Positions 1 to 10,169 of a stretch of DNA of 64,000 nt are shown piece after piece (the stretch's first letter is position 1; each line of letters opens with the position of its first letter). A model generated the notes under the pieces. The model ran no database searches, was not told the DNA's origin, and saw only the letters and a program-made list of their open reading frames with translations. The translations under genes and the position numbers were made by a program. The DNA is from Agaricus subrufescens. Lineage: Eukaryota > Basidiomycota > Agaricomycetes > Agaricales > Agaricaceae. Where the stretch lies: positions 2,480,001 through 2,544,000 of the forward strand of contig CM057065.1 of the NCBI GenBank assembly GCA_029945375.1, read 5' to 3'.

Positions 1-850
1 CCATCCTGGATGCTTCTACATGGCGTGTGCGTTGCATCTGACCTCACGTTTGATTGTATTGGGCCTATCATCCCGCGACTAGGATCTCTGGATCTTGCTT
101 CCTACCAATACTCCCTCAAGCGCTTCGTATTGCTCGGAGATGTCTCGATCGTGCAAGTAACCAAATTTTGTCAGCAACACCAACACCTGGCAAAAAGGCT
201 CCTACGACACGTTGTCGAGCTTGTTTTGGATTACACCTACTCATCAGCGAGTGCTCAGTATCCTGAAAGACTCCTTGCCTTCTTGGCTCCTCGGCTGGAG
301 CTTCTCGATCTCCGTGTCAAAGATTCAAGTAAGGCATCATTACTTCTAGATTACCACTACTAACAAGCATGCTTCAGTTGTGCCACCACCTTACCTCTCG
401 GCAGTTACACGTTTGGTAGCACTACAACACCTGGCTATCTATCTCGACAACCCACTGGCGCTTTCGGTCGGCATAACTGACACCATGAGGTCTGCTGAGA
501 AATATATAGAAGCAGTGCTTTCTACCTTACCATGCCCTTCGCCAGTCAAGTCAATTTCCCTGCGAATCAATGATCGGGTAGGACTCAAGTCTGGTGTTGA
601 CACATATTGCCGCAGATTTTATGATTTCCTCCGGTGTATCCACGATCAAGTATGTTACCCCGAGCAATGGCCTTGTCTAACTTCGGTCAACGTTTTGATG
701 AACGTCAACGATGACCATTTTCCGGGATCCTTCCACGATCATCCACTGGCACCATTCGAGGGCACGAATGTGACGCTCGATGGATATCTCCAGGTGAATC
801 TTGTACGGGCGAACGATTTCGGTGTCTCGGTGGCTCCATACGTGAGTTGA
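1..850 (+). CDS. F-box-like protein, plus-strand family, 3' part only
   Basis: This is the C-terminal part of a two-exon gene cut by the left window edge. The model is join(<1..328, 378..850), with a 49-nt GT-AG intron at 329-377 and the codon split after its first base. The reading starts at PSWMLLHG, which matches the middle of the complete paralog at 7226-8540; the two are nearly identical from there on. The N-terminal F-box-like domain lies outside the window. The visible part has irregular leucine-rich segments and a conserved C-terminal block with a CYPEQWPCLTS motif. Substrate-adaptor function in an SCF ubiquitin ligase is inferred from the paralog's F-box only. Confidence 0.75.
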
Positions 851-983
851 TGTCAGGATAGAGGTTGTTACTTTTGAACAAGCACCCCGGAGTGCAATGG
901 GCATTGGTGATTGAGATCAATACAGTCAGTATGATGAAGATGGCTTCGACATGCTAAATACATGTTTGACGTAAGATGACTAA

Positions 984-1760
984 ATGGTAGATGAATACAC
1001 GATGTCCGTCTTTACAATCTGCTTCAATCAGCAACTAGCTATCGACTATCGTTTATCGTATATGCCACATAAGTTTGATGCTTACGGAGAGTTTTCTACA
1101 TTCCCTACGTGTTTAGTGCTGTGTGGTAGCTCTTCTGTCAGGAAAATGGCAATGTCCTTCCTGCTGACTTGCTTTGAAACGACGTCCATGCCATTTCAGA
1201 ATATGTGGAGGTTGATGACTGGCTAGGACCTTCGATTATTCCGTATGCTGAAACCTTAGTTGCTTTCCTAGCCCATCAATTTGAAGACCTGGAGCTGTCT
1301 GTCAAGTTTGCCAGTAAGTCGTCGTTTATTCTCACCTGCCTCCTGCTATTAGGTATACAGTACACTAGCCATACCATTATCCTATATATCATCTTTCGTA
1401 ACTTCAGATATCAAAAAGCACTGCGACGTCCTAACATTTACCCAAGTCATAGGGTACTCCACTGATACCCTGGTATCCGAACATTTCGCGTTTTGCGCCC
1501 ATGTGCGTGGTCATGTAAGTTGGTATGAGGCCAATCAGGGATAACTCTATATATCTATCCCTTGTCTCAGCTCGGTCAAACAGGTTCCGGCCCTTACAGA
1601 ACTCAGATACCTAATTGACAACCCATGGAGTAATGCTCTTGACCGCGCTAAACCTGCTTGCTTAATCATTGTAGACGTCCTTCAACAACACCATCTCGTG
1701 ATTCAGCTAATAACTCTGGTCGGTATCGCTCTCCGAGTCGGAGCCGGGCACCCGAGTTTC
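984..1760 (+). pseudogene. decayed copy of the plus-strand F-box-like family
   Basis: Two frames joined by a frameshift near 1200 match the second half of exon 1 of the family: about 1110-1200 gives a CGSSSVRKMAMSFLL-type segment, and 1205-1320 gives IPYAETLVAFLAHQFEDLEL. The second matches IPYVEILVGFLAPQLEDLRL in the gene at 30306. A weaker exon-2 remnant follows at about 1566-1640 (ALTELRYLIDNPW, compare ALQHLAIYLDNPL). The F-box end is missing. No single open frame remains, so this is a dead fragment lying tail-to-tail against the gene that ends at 1828. Its closest relatives are the 30-kb and 37-kb copies, not the adjacent copy at 1-850. Confidence 0.7.
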
Positions 1761-1827
1761 GCCCTGGGTATAATGAACAATTTATTTTGTGATTGTGTAA
1801 TCGCATTTGGACGAGGTTACCCAACAA

Positions 1828-3400
1828 TTACGGACCGTCAGCAGGTGAATCAACTATTATCTGGAACGGGACAACTAGTTTGGCTGTGAGTTTCTCTATT
1901 GTCGCCTTGGCGAATCCTAGAATCCCATCTTCCACCTCTGTCTCGTGGGAGGTTTCGGTTACATGACAATACTCCCCATCTTCAAGCGTCGGTTGATACC
2001 AATAAGTCGTATAGAGAATCAGACCCCGCAAACGTGGAAATTTCATGGCCACCTCCAGCCACATCCGCTTTGCACCATCGTAAACAAGGACCGAGAAAAC
2101 TGGCATATGATCACTTACCAACACCTTATCTGTTCGCCTAGTGGGCCCAACTGCCACGGTAACATAGGAACATAGTTTTGTCAGTCGCTGACATTTCTCA
2201 ATTTGAACAAGATCATCAGGAGCAATCTCTCTCGTCCATAGTGATTCTATTGACCAACCTAAATGTAGTTCACGTAACGTAGAGCAGTGGAGGGGAATCA
2301 CTGAAGAAAAGAAATGATGGATACCATCAAGCGTATCAGCCCCAGGATATCGGGAGTGAAATTCGAGGTGGATTAGGCCGGAGTATGATGAGAGATAGTT
2401 TAAAACGCTAGTCGGGTGTGTGGTATCGATGGCGAGCTCATCGAGGTATATGCAATTGTCGAGTAAGAGCTGACATATTTGGCCGCCTTGCTGGGGTGGA
2501 TCTGCAGCACAATTGAACATTAAACGCAGCACCTTCAACGAGAGTAGATGATGCAGGTGGGATCGAAAGTCATCAACTGAAACCCGAAGCCCAGTCACGT
2601 CTAGTGACTTGAGCTTGAGATGTGTAGCAGATGATAGACCAGAGAAAATGTGTGCAAGAGAAGGGGCGTCCGGGGGGTGATAAGGGCGTGGAATGCAGAA
2701 CGTGAAACGTTCCAAGTTGGGACATCGTCCGAGAAAATCTGCGACGTCGTTGACAAATTCCTGACTGATGTCGATGGTTTGTTTCCAGGTTATTGAAAGA
2801 GAAGACAGATTCGAAAACAATTTAAGATTGAAGCCTGGAAATGGTTCCTCAAAGAAAAAGTCGATTATCAACTCTTTGAGATTGGGGAGAACTCCGAAGG
2901 AGTTGAATGTGTCAATCACTAAGGCTGAGACGGGATATTCGCAAGGCCAGTATGACCATCTAATTCAGTCAATATTAGTTGTAATTTGAATCAGATGGTC
3001 GCTTACTCTAGGGAATGCAAATTGATCAGAGTGGGGATCAAGTTATTCCAAAGCCGCAGCCAAGAAAGTTCGTGATCGAGAGGATAGTCACTGTCAGAAG
3101 CCAAGATAACGACTTTCTTCGTATAACGGCTGAACACTAGCTCCTTTCCATGGCTAAGGAACTCTGACAGCAATGCATAGAGCTCCGGTCCAAATCTGGT
3201 TGGCCCAAGAGAACGTAACGTGTTAAACAAGATAGGTGCGGTGGAGTTGTCAATCCGTTTTGCGACAAGACGCATATTCCACCGATCGTTGAGGGACTAA
3301 CGACTTTAAGCTTGACAAAGGACGGACTAAACATGGCGCTCACCAACAATTCGGCTACATGCAAAATCAGTTCATCCGGAAGATCGAGAAACGACACCAT
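1828..3400 (-). CDS. F-box-like leucine-rich protein, minus-strand family (475 aa)
   Basis: The four-exon model is complement(join(1828..2067, 2119..2959, 3007..3296, 3344..3400)), with introns of 51, 47 and 47 nt. Exons 1-2 give an F-box-like start: FLDLPDELILHVAELL is followed by a conserved MRLVAKRID motif. Exon 3 holds irregular leucine-rich repeats and family signatures FCIPRPYHPPDAPSL and IDTTHPTSVLNYLSSY. Exon 4 ends in SPADGP. The spliced length is exactly 475 aa, as in all four minus-strand paralogs here. The likely role is an SCF ubiquitin-ligase substrate adaptor, inferred from the F-box-like start. The last intron is 51 nt and has no stop, so its retention keeps the frame open and adds 17 residues. 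The gene is head-to-head with the gene at 3577. Confidence 0.85.
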
Positions 3401-3576
3401 CTCCGGTGTGCATGCCAGATTTGCGTAATATGCCAGGGAAGAGGATTGATTGTGATAACAGGCTAATGCAATTTAAGCAACACAGAGTCACATGTCAATG
3501 TTTTTTTTTCCCATCTAGCACTAACCTCGGCATAAAAGCTCAACACGGTGGCGTGATGGTTGAACGTTCAACACCC
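3401..3576. promoter_or_regulatory. bidirectional promoter of F-box pair 1
   Basis: The 176-bp gap between two divergent start codons must hold both promoters. It shares two blocks with the gaps of the other pairs: GATTTGCGTAATA...CAGGGAAGA next to the minus-strand start, and a TATA-like CATAAAAGCT at 3531-3540, about 37 bp before the plus-strand ATG. Conservation across all pairs supports function; the assignment is by comparison within the window only. Confidence 0.6.
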
Positions 3577-4858
3577 ATGTTTCCCTTGCCCATACCGCGC
3601 CTTCCTGTTGAGGTGCTCGAGGACATTATCGACCTTGCCCTCACCCTTGGAAACATCACCATCAATGACACAACACTCGTCTGCCATCGCTGGAAGCAGC
3701 GCTACCAAGGCAGGCTGTTTCAATCTGTCAGCCTTGACCCATTCGTGAACAAAATCCTTGACCTGGGTGATCCGTGTCACAGTCACTTGATCCCTTGCAT
3801 ACAGGTCATCCATGTTGCCTGCCGGTCAAATTCGCCTGCCCCACCCGACTACAACCGTGACCTTGCGGCGCCGTTTACAAAATTTCTTCGGGATGCTCAA
3901 AATGTCACGTCAATGCTATTTTGTGACACTCGTATTCAATGGGAGAATGTGTCCCTTGCAAGCTCAGACGCGTTCCGTGCCGTCTTTCAACGCTCGTCGT
4001 TCCGCTTCCTAGAGTTCTCCGTCGATGCAGCCATTCCATCCTGGGTGCTTCTGTGCGGTGCATCTGTTGCGTCCGATCTTATCCTTCATTGCCTTGGGCC
4101 CATTATACCACCACCGGAGTACACGGAGCCTGTTTCTTTTCCATGCTCCCTCACACGCTTGACGTTGTTTGGTAATTCTTCTGTCAAGGAAATAACCGTG
4201 TTCTATCTGGAGCGGCCCGACCCGGCGAAGGCCCTCACTCAAAATGTCACCCACCTCATCTTGAACTACTGCGAGAAGTCGGGCGGGCCTGGTCCCGTTG
4301 TCACGCCTTACGCTGGAATACTCCTTATTTTGTTGGCGCGGCAACTAGAGATTCTTGACCTCTGTATTGGATCCCCTAGTAAGGAACAACCAGTATTCAT
4401 GTGCTTGTTGCTGACAGACATATTCCAGACATACTACCATGCCATATCTCGGAACCAGCTCAATACTTGGAAGTACTTCAACACCTGACCATTCGTCTCA
4501 GGGGAACTAGCGCCCTCACATCTGCGAAAAAACTCATAGGATCAGTCCGTCAACACTCGTGTCATTCTCCTTGAGCATTGATGATCGGGCAAGACTCTAC
4601 GCTGGTGCCAATTATAGGTCCGTGTATCGCAAATTGCTCATCCGCATCCGTAAAGAATTGTCTTGCCCCGAGAAATGGCCGTGTTTAACTTCAACCCAAG
4701 TCTTAATCTATGTCAACGATAACAAAATTACAGGAAGCCTCCGCAATCGTACCAAGACGAAGATTACAGGAGTTGAACTTGTAATTACTTCGTTTCTTTA
4801 CGTGAACGTTTCAGAGGCGGACGAACCTGGTGACCGGGTTACTCCACAGATAGCTTGA
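3577..4858 (+). pseudogene. F-box-like protein, plus-strand family, frameshifted copy
   Basis: Exon 1 (3577-4378) is open and starts with MFPLPIPRLPVEVLEDIIDL, the F-box-like start of the family; an in-frame ATG at 3556 would add seven residues, but 3577 aligns with the starts of the paralogs. A 50-nt intron (4379-4428) has the family's position and phase. Exon 2 then stays in frame only to a stop at 4572-4574. The rest of the conserved C-terminus (SFSLSIDDRARL, CPEKWPCLTS) lies in another frame from about 4559 to 4858. A small deletion plus a frameshift therefore removed the C-terminal block. As it stands the gene would make a 315-aa protein ending abnormally. It may be expressed, but it is most likely a young pseudogene. 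Confidence 0.65.
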
Positions 4859-5249
4859 CGTCAAAAATAGTAATTACTACCTTGAAATCTACTGGGTGCT
4901 GAGCACGCATTGCCATACAGTTTATGATGTATCTCTACTTGTATATAGAATAATGTGAAGCTCTAAAAGAATATTTCGCGTATTACATCGGTGTGAGTGT
5001 TTATGGGGCTAGTCAGGGACGAATCTTGAACATTGCTCTTGCTCTCTCTTGAATGCACCTCGTGAGTATCCTATCTGCGCAAAGATTACAAACCGGCTGA
5101 GAGCGGAGTGGTAGAGGTCGACAGATAAGATGTCAGATGCACGCTTGGGGCAACCCACCTGCTCCTACCTTACCAGCTGGGAGTTCTCTGAAGGTGTATG
5201 TCGCACGGTTACCCTGCCATGGACCTATCAGGCCACGAACTGATCATTA
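4859..5249. other. no recognisable gene
   Basis: This AT-rich spacer lies downstream of the broken plus-strand gene. I see no coding frame, no RNA gene and no repeat shared with the rest of the window. Confidence 0.5.
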
Positions 5250-5415
5250 AATCATTTGGGTCAGACCGTCAAGTGGGGACATCTCTCAATTCGAAAAAGA
5301 TGGTCTAATGGAATCTCTCTTCTCCACAGTGTCTCAACCAACCACGGAAGATGCAAATCTTGTAACGTAATGTTATGGCGTGGAAGCATCGAAATAAATG
5401 ATGAATGCCCTCAGG
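5250..5415 (-). pseudogene. fragment of minus-strand F-box/LRR exon 3
   Basis: The stretch with TCAATTCGAAAAAGATGG and CGTAATGTTATGGCGTGGAAG aligns to the end of exon 3 in the neighbouring minus-strand genes, for example 2200-2300 and 5840-5960. It has many substitutions and small gaps and no open frame. It lies just downstream of the intact gene ending at 5469, as if a tandem copy had been lost there. Confidence 0.6.
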
Positions 5416-5468
5416 TGTAAGCGGAATTATTTGTTGTCTATTCAGTATCAGACGACGAAAACCTATAA

Positions 5469-7042
5469 TCACGGCCCTTCACTCGGCGAACTAACTGTCA
5501 CTCGGAACGGGACGGTTAATCCGGTCCTGAGCTTCTCTACCGCTGCCTCAGCAAACTCTATAATCGCAACTTGCATGTTACCCTCATGCATTGTGGCCAA
5601 ATCATAACAAAACTGTCCCCCTCGAAGCGGCGGTTGATGTAGGCATGTAGTACGGAACATTAGATGAAGCAGATAAGGAAGTTTTGCAGCAGTTTCGAGC
5701 CATCTCCGCTACATACCTTCAGAAACAACGACGAAGGGAATAACATTTGATATCACTCACCAACACCTTGTCTGTGCGGGTTATAGGTCCGTCTGTCACT
5801 GTAACATAACACATCAGTGTCGTTAGTCGCTGACATTTCTGAATATATCCAAGATCGTGCAAGGCAATTTCTTTTGTCCATAGAGATTCGACGGACCACC
5901 CCAAGTACAACTTCTGTAATGTAGCACTGTGGCGTGGAAGAACTGAAGCGAAGAAGTGATGAATGCCGTCAGGGGTGTCAGCTTCAGGGTATCGCGATCG
6001 GAATCCGAGGCGCTGGAGGCCACAATATGATGAAAGATAGTTGAGGACACTGGTAGGATGGGTGGTGTCAATGGTGAGTTCATCGAGATAGATGGAGTTT
6101 TCGAGTAGGAGTTGACAGATTTCCCCATTTTGTTGAGGTGGATTTGCGTGGCGGTTGAGCATCAATTGCAGCACTTTCAGAGGAAGTAGATGATGTAAAT
6201 GAATGCGAAAGTCATCCGCGGAAACACAGAGTCCAGTCACATCCAGTAGCCTAAGTTTAAGACGCGTGGTAGACGGTAAATCGGCGAGGAAGTATGCCAG
6301 TGAAGGGGCATCAGAAGGGTGATAAGGGCGTGGGATCCGGAATGTAAAGGATTCTAATTCTGGACATCGTCCGAGGAGACCTGCAACCTCAGTGACGAAA
6401 AACTGAGGGACGTTTGCGCTATGTTGCCAATCTATTGAAAGAGAAACCAAATTGGAAAATGCCTTGAGATTGAATCCAGGGAATGGATCAGCGAATATAA
6501 TCCGGATTGCTAACTCTTTAAAGTATGGGAGAGATCCAAACGAGTTGAATGTGTCCATCACCAGATTCGACACTGGGTGTTCGTGTGGCCAATACGACCA
6601 CCTAATTTAATTCATACCAGCTGGCATTACAATCTGAGTGTCACTCACATCAAGGATTGTAAGTTGGTCAGGGTTGGGACAAAATTTTTGAGTAGCCGTA
6701 GCCATGGGAGTACCCAATTGGAGGGATCGCTGCCGCCGGCCCTAATAAAGATCTTCCTCGTACAGCGGCTGAAGACTAACTCCTTTCCGCAGCTCAAATA
6801 TTCTGTGAGGGATGCATAAGGCGCTGGGTCGTATGCGGATGTCCGAAGGGAGCGTAGAGTTTCGAACATCATGGGTGAAATGCAATAGTCGATACGTCTT
6901 GCAATAAGCCGCATTTTGCGTCGATCATTGCGATCCTGCTCAGCTTTAGCCTGGCAAATGGCACAGTAAGTAGGCCTCTGACCGTTAATTTGGCTATATG
7001 CAAGATCAGTTCATCCGGAAGATCAAGAAACGTGGCCCCCAT
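5469..7042 (-). CDS. F-box-like leucine-rich protein, minus-strand family (475 aa)
   Basis: The model is complement(join(5469..5708, 5761..6601, 6649..6935, 6983..7042)), with introns of 52, 47 and 47 nt. The first intron begins GTCAGA, a weak donor, but its position, phase and length match the paralogs. The N-terminus MGATFLDLPDELILHIAKLT plus a MRLIARRID segment is the F-box-like part. Exon 3 carries the leucine-rich region with FRIPRPYHPSDAPSL and IDTTHPTSVLNYLSSY. Exon 4 starts RRWLETAAKLP and ends SPSEGP. All junctions are phase-compatible and there is no internal stop, so the copy looks intact. It is closest to the gene at 32581-34154 and divergent from the gene at 7226. Confidence 0.85.
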
Positions 7043-7225
7043 GTCTGGTTTGAGTGACAGATTTGCGTAAAATCTCAGGGAAGACGGTTGATCGTGATAA
7101 CAAGTTAATCCAATTTGAGTAAAATACAAAATCACGGCACATGTTTAATCCGGCCTCCATGCAAAAAAATTCTCACCATCCACTTGCATTGACATAAAAG
7201 CCGAACGTTTTCGCGCAATACTTTT
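7043..7225. promoter_or_regulatory. bidirectional promoter of F-box pair 2
   Basis: The 183-bp gap lies between divergent ATGs. It contains the conserved GATTTGCGTAA and TTAATCC-type blocks on the minus-gene side, and GACATAAAAG at 7191-7200 as a TATA-like element for the plus-strand gene. Confidence 0.6.
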
Positions 7226-8540
7226 ATGCCTTTATTTTCCTTCCCCATGACGCGCCTCCCTGTCGAGGTGTTGGATAACATTATGGACCTTGCCATTGCT
7301 TCTGGCGAAGCCAAAGTCAAACTCATCACACTTGTCTGCCCTCGCTGGAGGCTACGCTACCAACACATGCTTTTCAGGACCGTCAAGCTTGATCCCTTCA
7401 GCGATGATATTCCTGACTTGGGTCACCCGGACCGTAAACACTTGATTCCTTACATCCAGGAGCTCCGTGTCGTCCACCGGTCGGATTCCTCTACCCCACC
7501 CGACTATAACCGTGATCTTACAATGCGGTTCACGAACTTCCTCCTCCATGCTGAGCGTGCTACATCATTGCTGCTCCGTGACAAGCGTATTCGATGGGAG
7601 CACGCATCCCATAAGACCATTGATGCATTTTGCACCGTCTTCCGACGCAACTCGTTCCGCTCTCTGGAAATCTCGATGCAAGACCCTGTTCCATCCTGGA
7701 TGCTTCTACATGGCGTGTGCGTTGCATCTGACCTCACGTTTGATTGTATTGGGCCTATCATCCCGCGACTAGGATCTCTGGATCTTGCTTCCCACCAATA
7801 CTCCCTCAAGCGCTTAGTATTATTCGGAGATGTCTCGATCGTGCAAGTAACCAAATTCTGTCAGCAACACCAACGCCTGGCAAAAAGGCTCCTACGACAC
7901 GTTGTCGAGCTTGTTTTGGATTACACCTACTCATCAGCGAGTGCTCAGTATCCTGAAAGACTCCTTGCCTTCTTAGCTCCTAGGCTGGAGGTTCTCGATC
8001 TCCGTGTCAAAGATTCAAGTACGGCATCATCACTTCTAAATTCCTGCTACTGACAAACATGCTCCAGTTGTGCCTCCACCTTACATATCGGCGGTTACAC
8101 GTTTGGTAGCACTACAACACCTGGCTATCTATCTCGACAACCCACTGGCGCTTTCGATCGGCATAACTGACACCATGAAGTCTGCTGAGAAATATATGGA
8201 AGCAGTGCTTTCTACCTTACCATGCCCTTCGCCAATCAAGTCGATTTCCCTGAAAATCAATGATCAGGTAGGACTCAAGTCTGGTGTTGACATATATCGC
8301 CGCAGATTTCTTGATTTCCTCCCGTGCATCCGTGATCAAGTATGTTACCCCGAGCAATGGCCTTGTCTAACTTCGGTCAATGTTTTAATGAACGTCAACG
8401 ATGTCCATTTTCCGGGATCCTTCCACGACCATAAACTTGTACCATTCGAGGACATGGATGTGAAGTTCAATGGGTATCTCCAGGTGAACCTTGTACGGGC
8501 GGACGCTTTCGGTGTCTCGGCGGCTCCATGCGTGAGTTGA
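7226..8540 (+). CDS. F-box-like protein, plus-strand family, complete copy (421 aa)
   Basis: The model is join(7226..8018, 8068..8540), with one 49-nt intron. MTRLPVEVLDNIMDLA at the N-terminus followed by CPRWRLRYQHMLFRTV is a typical F-box-like domain: an LPxEVL helix, then a CxRW segment and an LF-T-V motif. The remainder has leucine-rich character but no clear repeat count. Exon 2 holds AVTRLVALQHLAIYLDNPL and the conserved CYPEQWPCLTS block. The family is probably an SCF substrate adaptor; the target is unknown. The copy at 1-850 is almost identical over the shared part, so this pair was duplicated recently. It is the best reference for the plus-strand family in the left array. Confidence 0.85.
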
Positions 8541-8810
8541 TGTCGGGATAGAGGTTGTTACTTTTGAACAAACATCCCGGAGTGCAATTGCCGTTAGTGC
8601 ATAGTATAACTACAGTCGGTATGATGAAGATGGCGTCGACATGCTACAACATGCTTGATGGATATTGACTAAATAATAGATGAATACATGATATCTGTCT
8701 TTACATTTTCCTGCGCCCTCCTGTTAAGGTGTTCAACGACATGATCGTTTTTGCAAAGGGACATAAACTTACTTTATTTCATAGGCGGGCGATTTTCGTG
8801 ATTCGGTAAC
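8541..8810 (+). pseudogene. 3' flank shared with copy 1 plus N-terminal F-box scrap
   Basis: 8541-8700 is the same downstream flank seen at 851-1010. It is followed at about 8708-8800 by CGCCCTCCTGTTAAGGTG, which reads RPPVKVFNDMI and matches the start of the F-box (RLPVEVLDNIM). It has no start codon and stops after about 30 codons. The duplication that made copies 1 and 2 therefore included this flank, after which the next family member was lost. Confidence 0.55.
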
Positions 8811-9893
8811 TTCACAAACAGATTGATGCCCAAGAGCGCATACTGTCGTCGTTCGGTATCTTGTCATTATGTTTCCCCGTCGCTCCTCCCTATCCTCAAT
8901 ACACAAATTACTTTATTTTTCCATCTCTGAGGCACAATTCTTCCTGTCCTTCTCTAGACACACGTCTTGCATCCGCTCAGCATCCCTCCGAACTAAATTT
9001 AGGGGAGTTCTAAAATTATCTCGTGTCTGGAAATTAGCAAGTCCTGGAGATGAAACCAAATATATTCTCTTACCGGTCCGAAGCTTAGTGATTGAGCGCA
9101 CAGCCGTCCAAGCGCTACCTAGCTCGGTGGTGCCTTTTGAACGACGTCATAACAGTCGCCACCTTTCATATTGCTCCAACACTGCGCTTTCGCCTCACGT
9201 CTGGACGTCAACGACTACCGCTCTTGGTATACGACATAACAGATCTTGAGAATAGGCTTGCGATACGGGGAGATAGAGGCGGCGGCTGTTGAAGACTTGG
9301 AAGCAGAGGCAGCTGTGATGTCCGATTGTGCGTGTTCCTATTCGCGAGAAATGTCTTGTTCACAGTCTGCCAAGAGCACATAGCTGATGGAACTTCGTGC
9401 TGTGTGGGCTACCAAGTTATGGTGGTAGTTTGAGATGACGAGAGGACGGTTGGGCACAGAATCAGCGATGATAAAACCCACAGTAAGAATGTCGACATTA
9501 CCACTCTCATTCTCGTCAAAGCCTCTACCGTGTTCATCGAAGCTGTCGTTAACGACCATTCCGGTAAGGCAGGGCTAAACTTCGGCTCGCGTTGTCAGGA
9601 GCCTGCACTCGCAAGGGCTCATGTGGAGGCGGATATAGTCAAACCTGATGAGGGTGAGGGATGATAGTTTTCCATTGATGCTTTCTAGGGTTGTTGCCAA
9701 TGGCGTGCACGAAAGCCGAGAAAGGCCAAGAAGTAAGTTGACATTCAACAGTGACTCGTGGGAATGTTTTCATGTTTCCAAACCCGCGAATCTCCATTAG
9801 CTCCAAGGGGCAGATGTGGCAGGCTCCTACCCATCCGTCACGCTGAGTCACTCACACGTGATCTTCGATACTTTGACCCAAAGGGTCAGTTCG
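8811..9893. other. no recognisable gene
   Basis: Short open frames occur on both strands, the longest being 126 codons at 8869-9249, but none has a family signature or believable splice partners. The stretch separates the F-box array from the inverted-repeat element that follows. Confidence 0.45.
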
Positions 9894-9922
9894 TTCAGCG
9901 AACGGCTGGCGTCATATGTCAA
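9894..9922 (+). repeat. left terminal inverted repeat
   Basis: The inner 19 bp match the right repeat perfectly in inverted orientation. The outer ten bases match partly and share TCAGCGA. Confidence 0.7.
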
Positions 9923-10169
9923 ATCGGGATCAATCATCTTTTCTCACAGATTGCATAATACTCTTCAAAATACATTTTCTATAAATAAGACACCTGTTAG
10001 GCGTGACAATCACAACGTTCCACTTTGAGCAATAAATGGTGATACCCGCACTTGCGTTGCCCTTCTGTAGTTCCTCGCAGCCTTGAGAAGAGAAGATAGT
10101 CCATTTGTATGTAATAGCGTAGGTCCATGAGTATGGTGTAACGTCTTTTTATCTACTCTTTTCCTCCCC

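Noticed and set aside
8869..9249. 126-codon plus-strand frame
   Set aside because: It has no recognisable motif, no splice partner and a competing antisense frame, so it is not supported as a gene.
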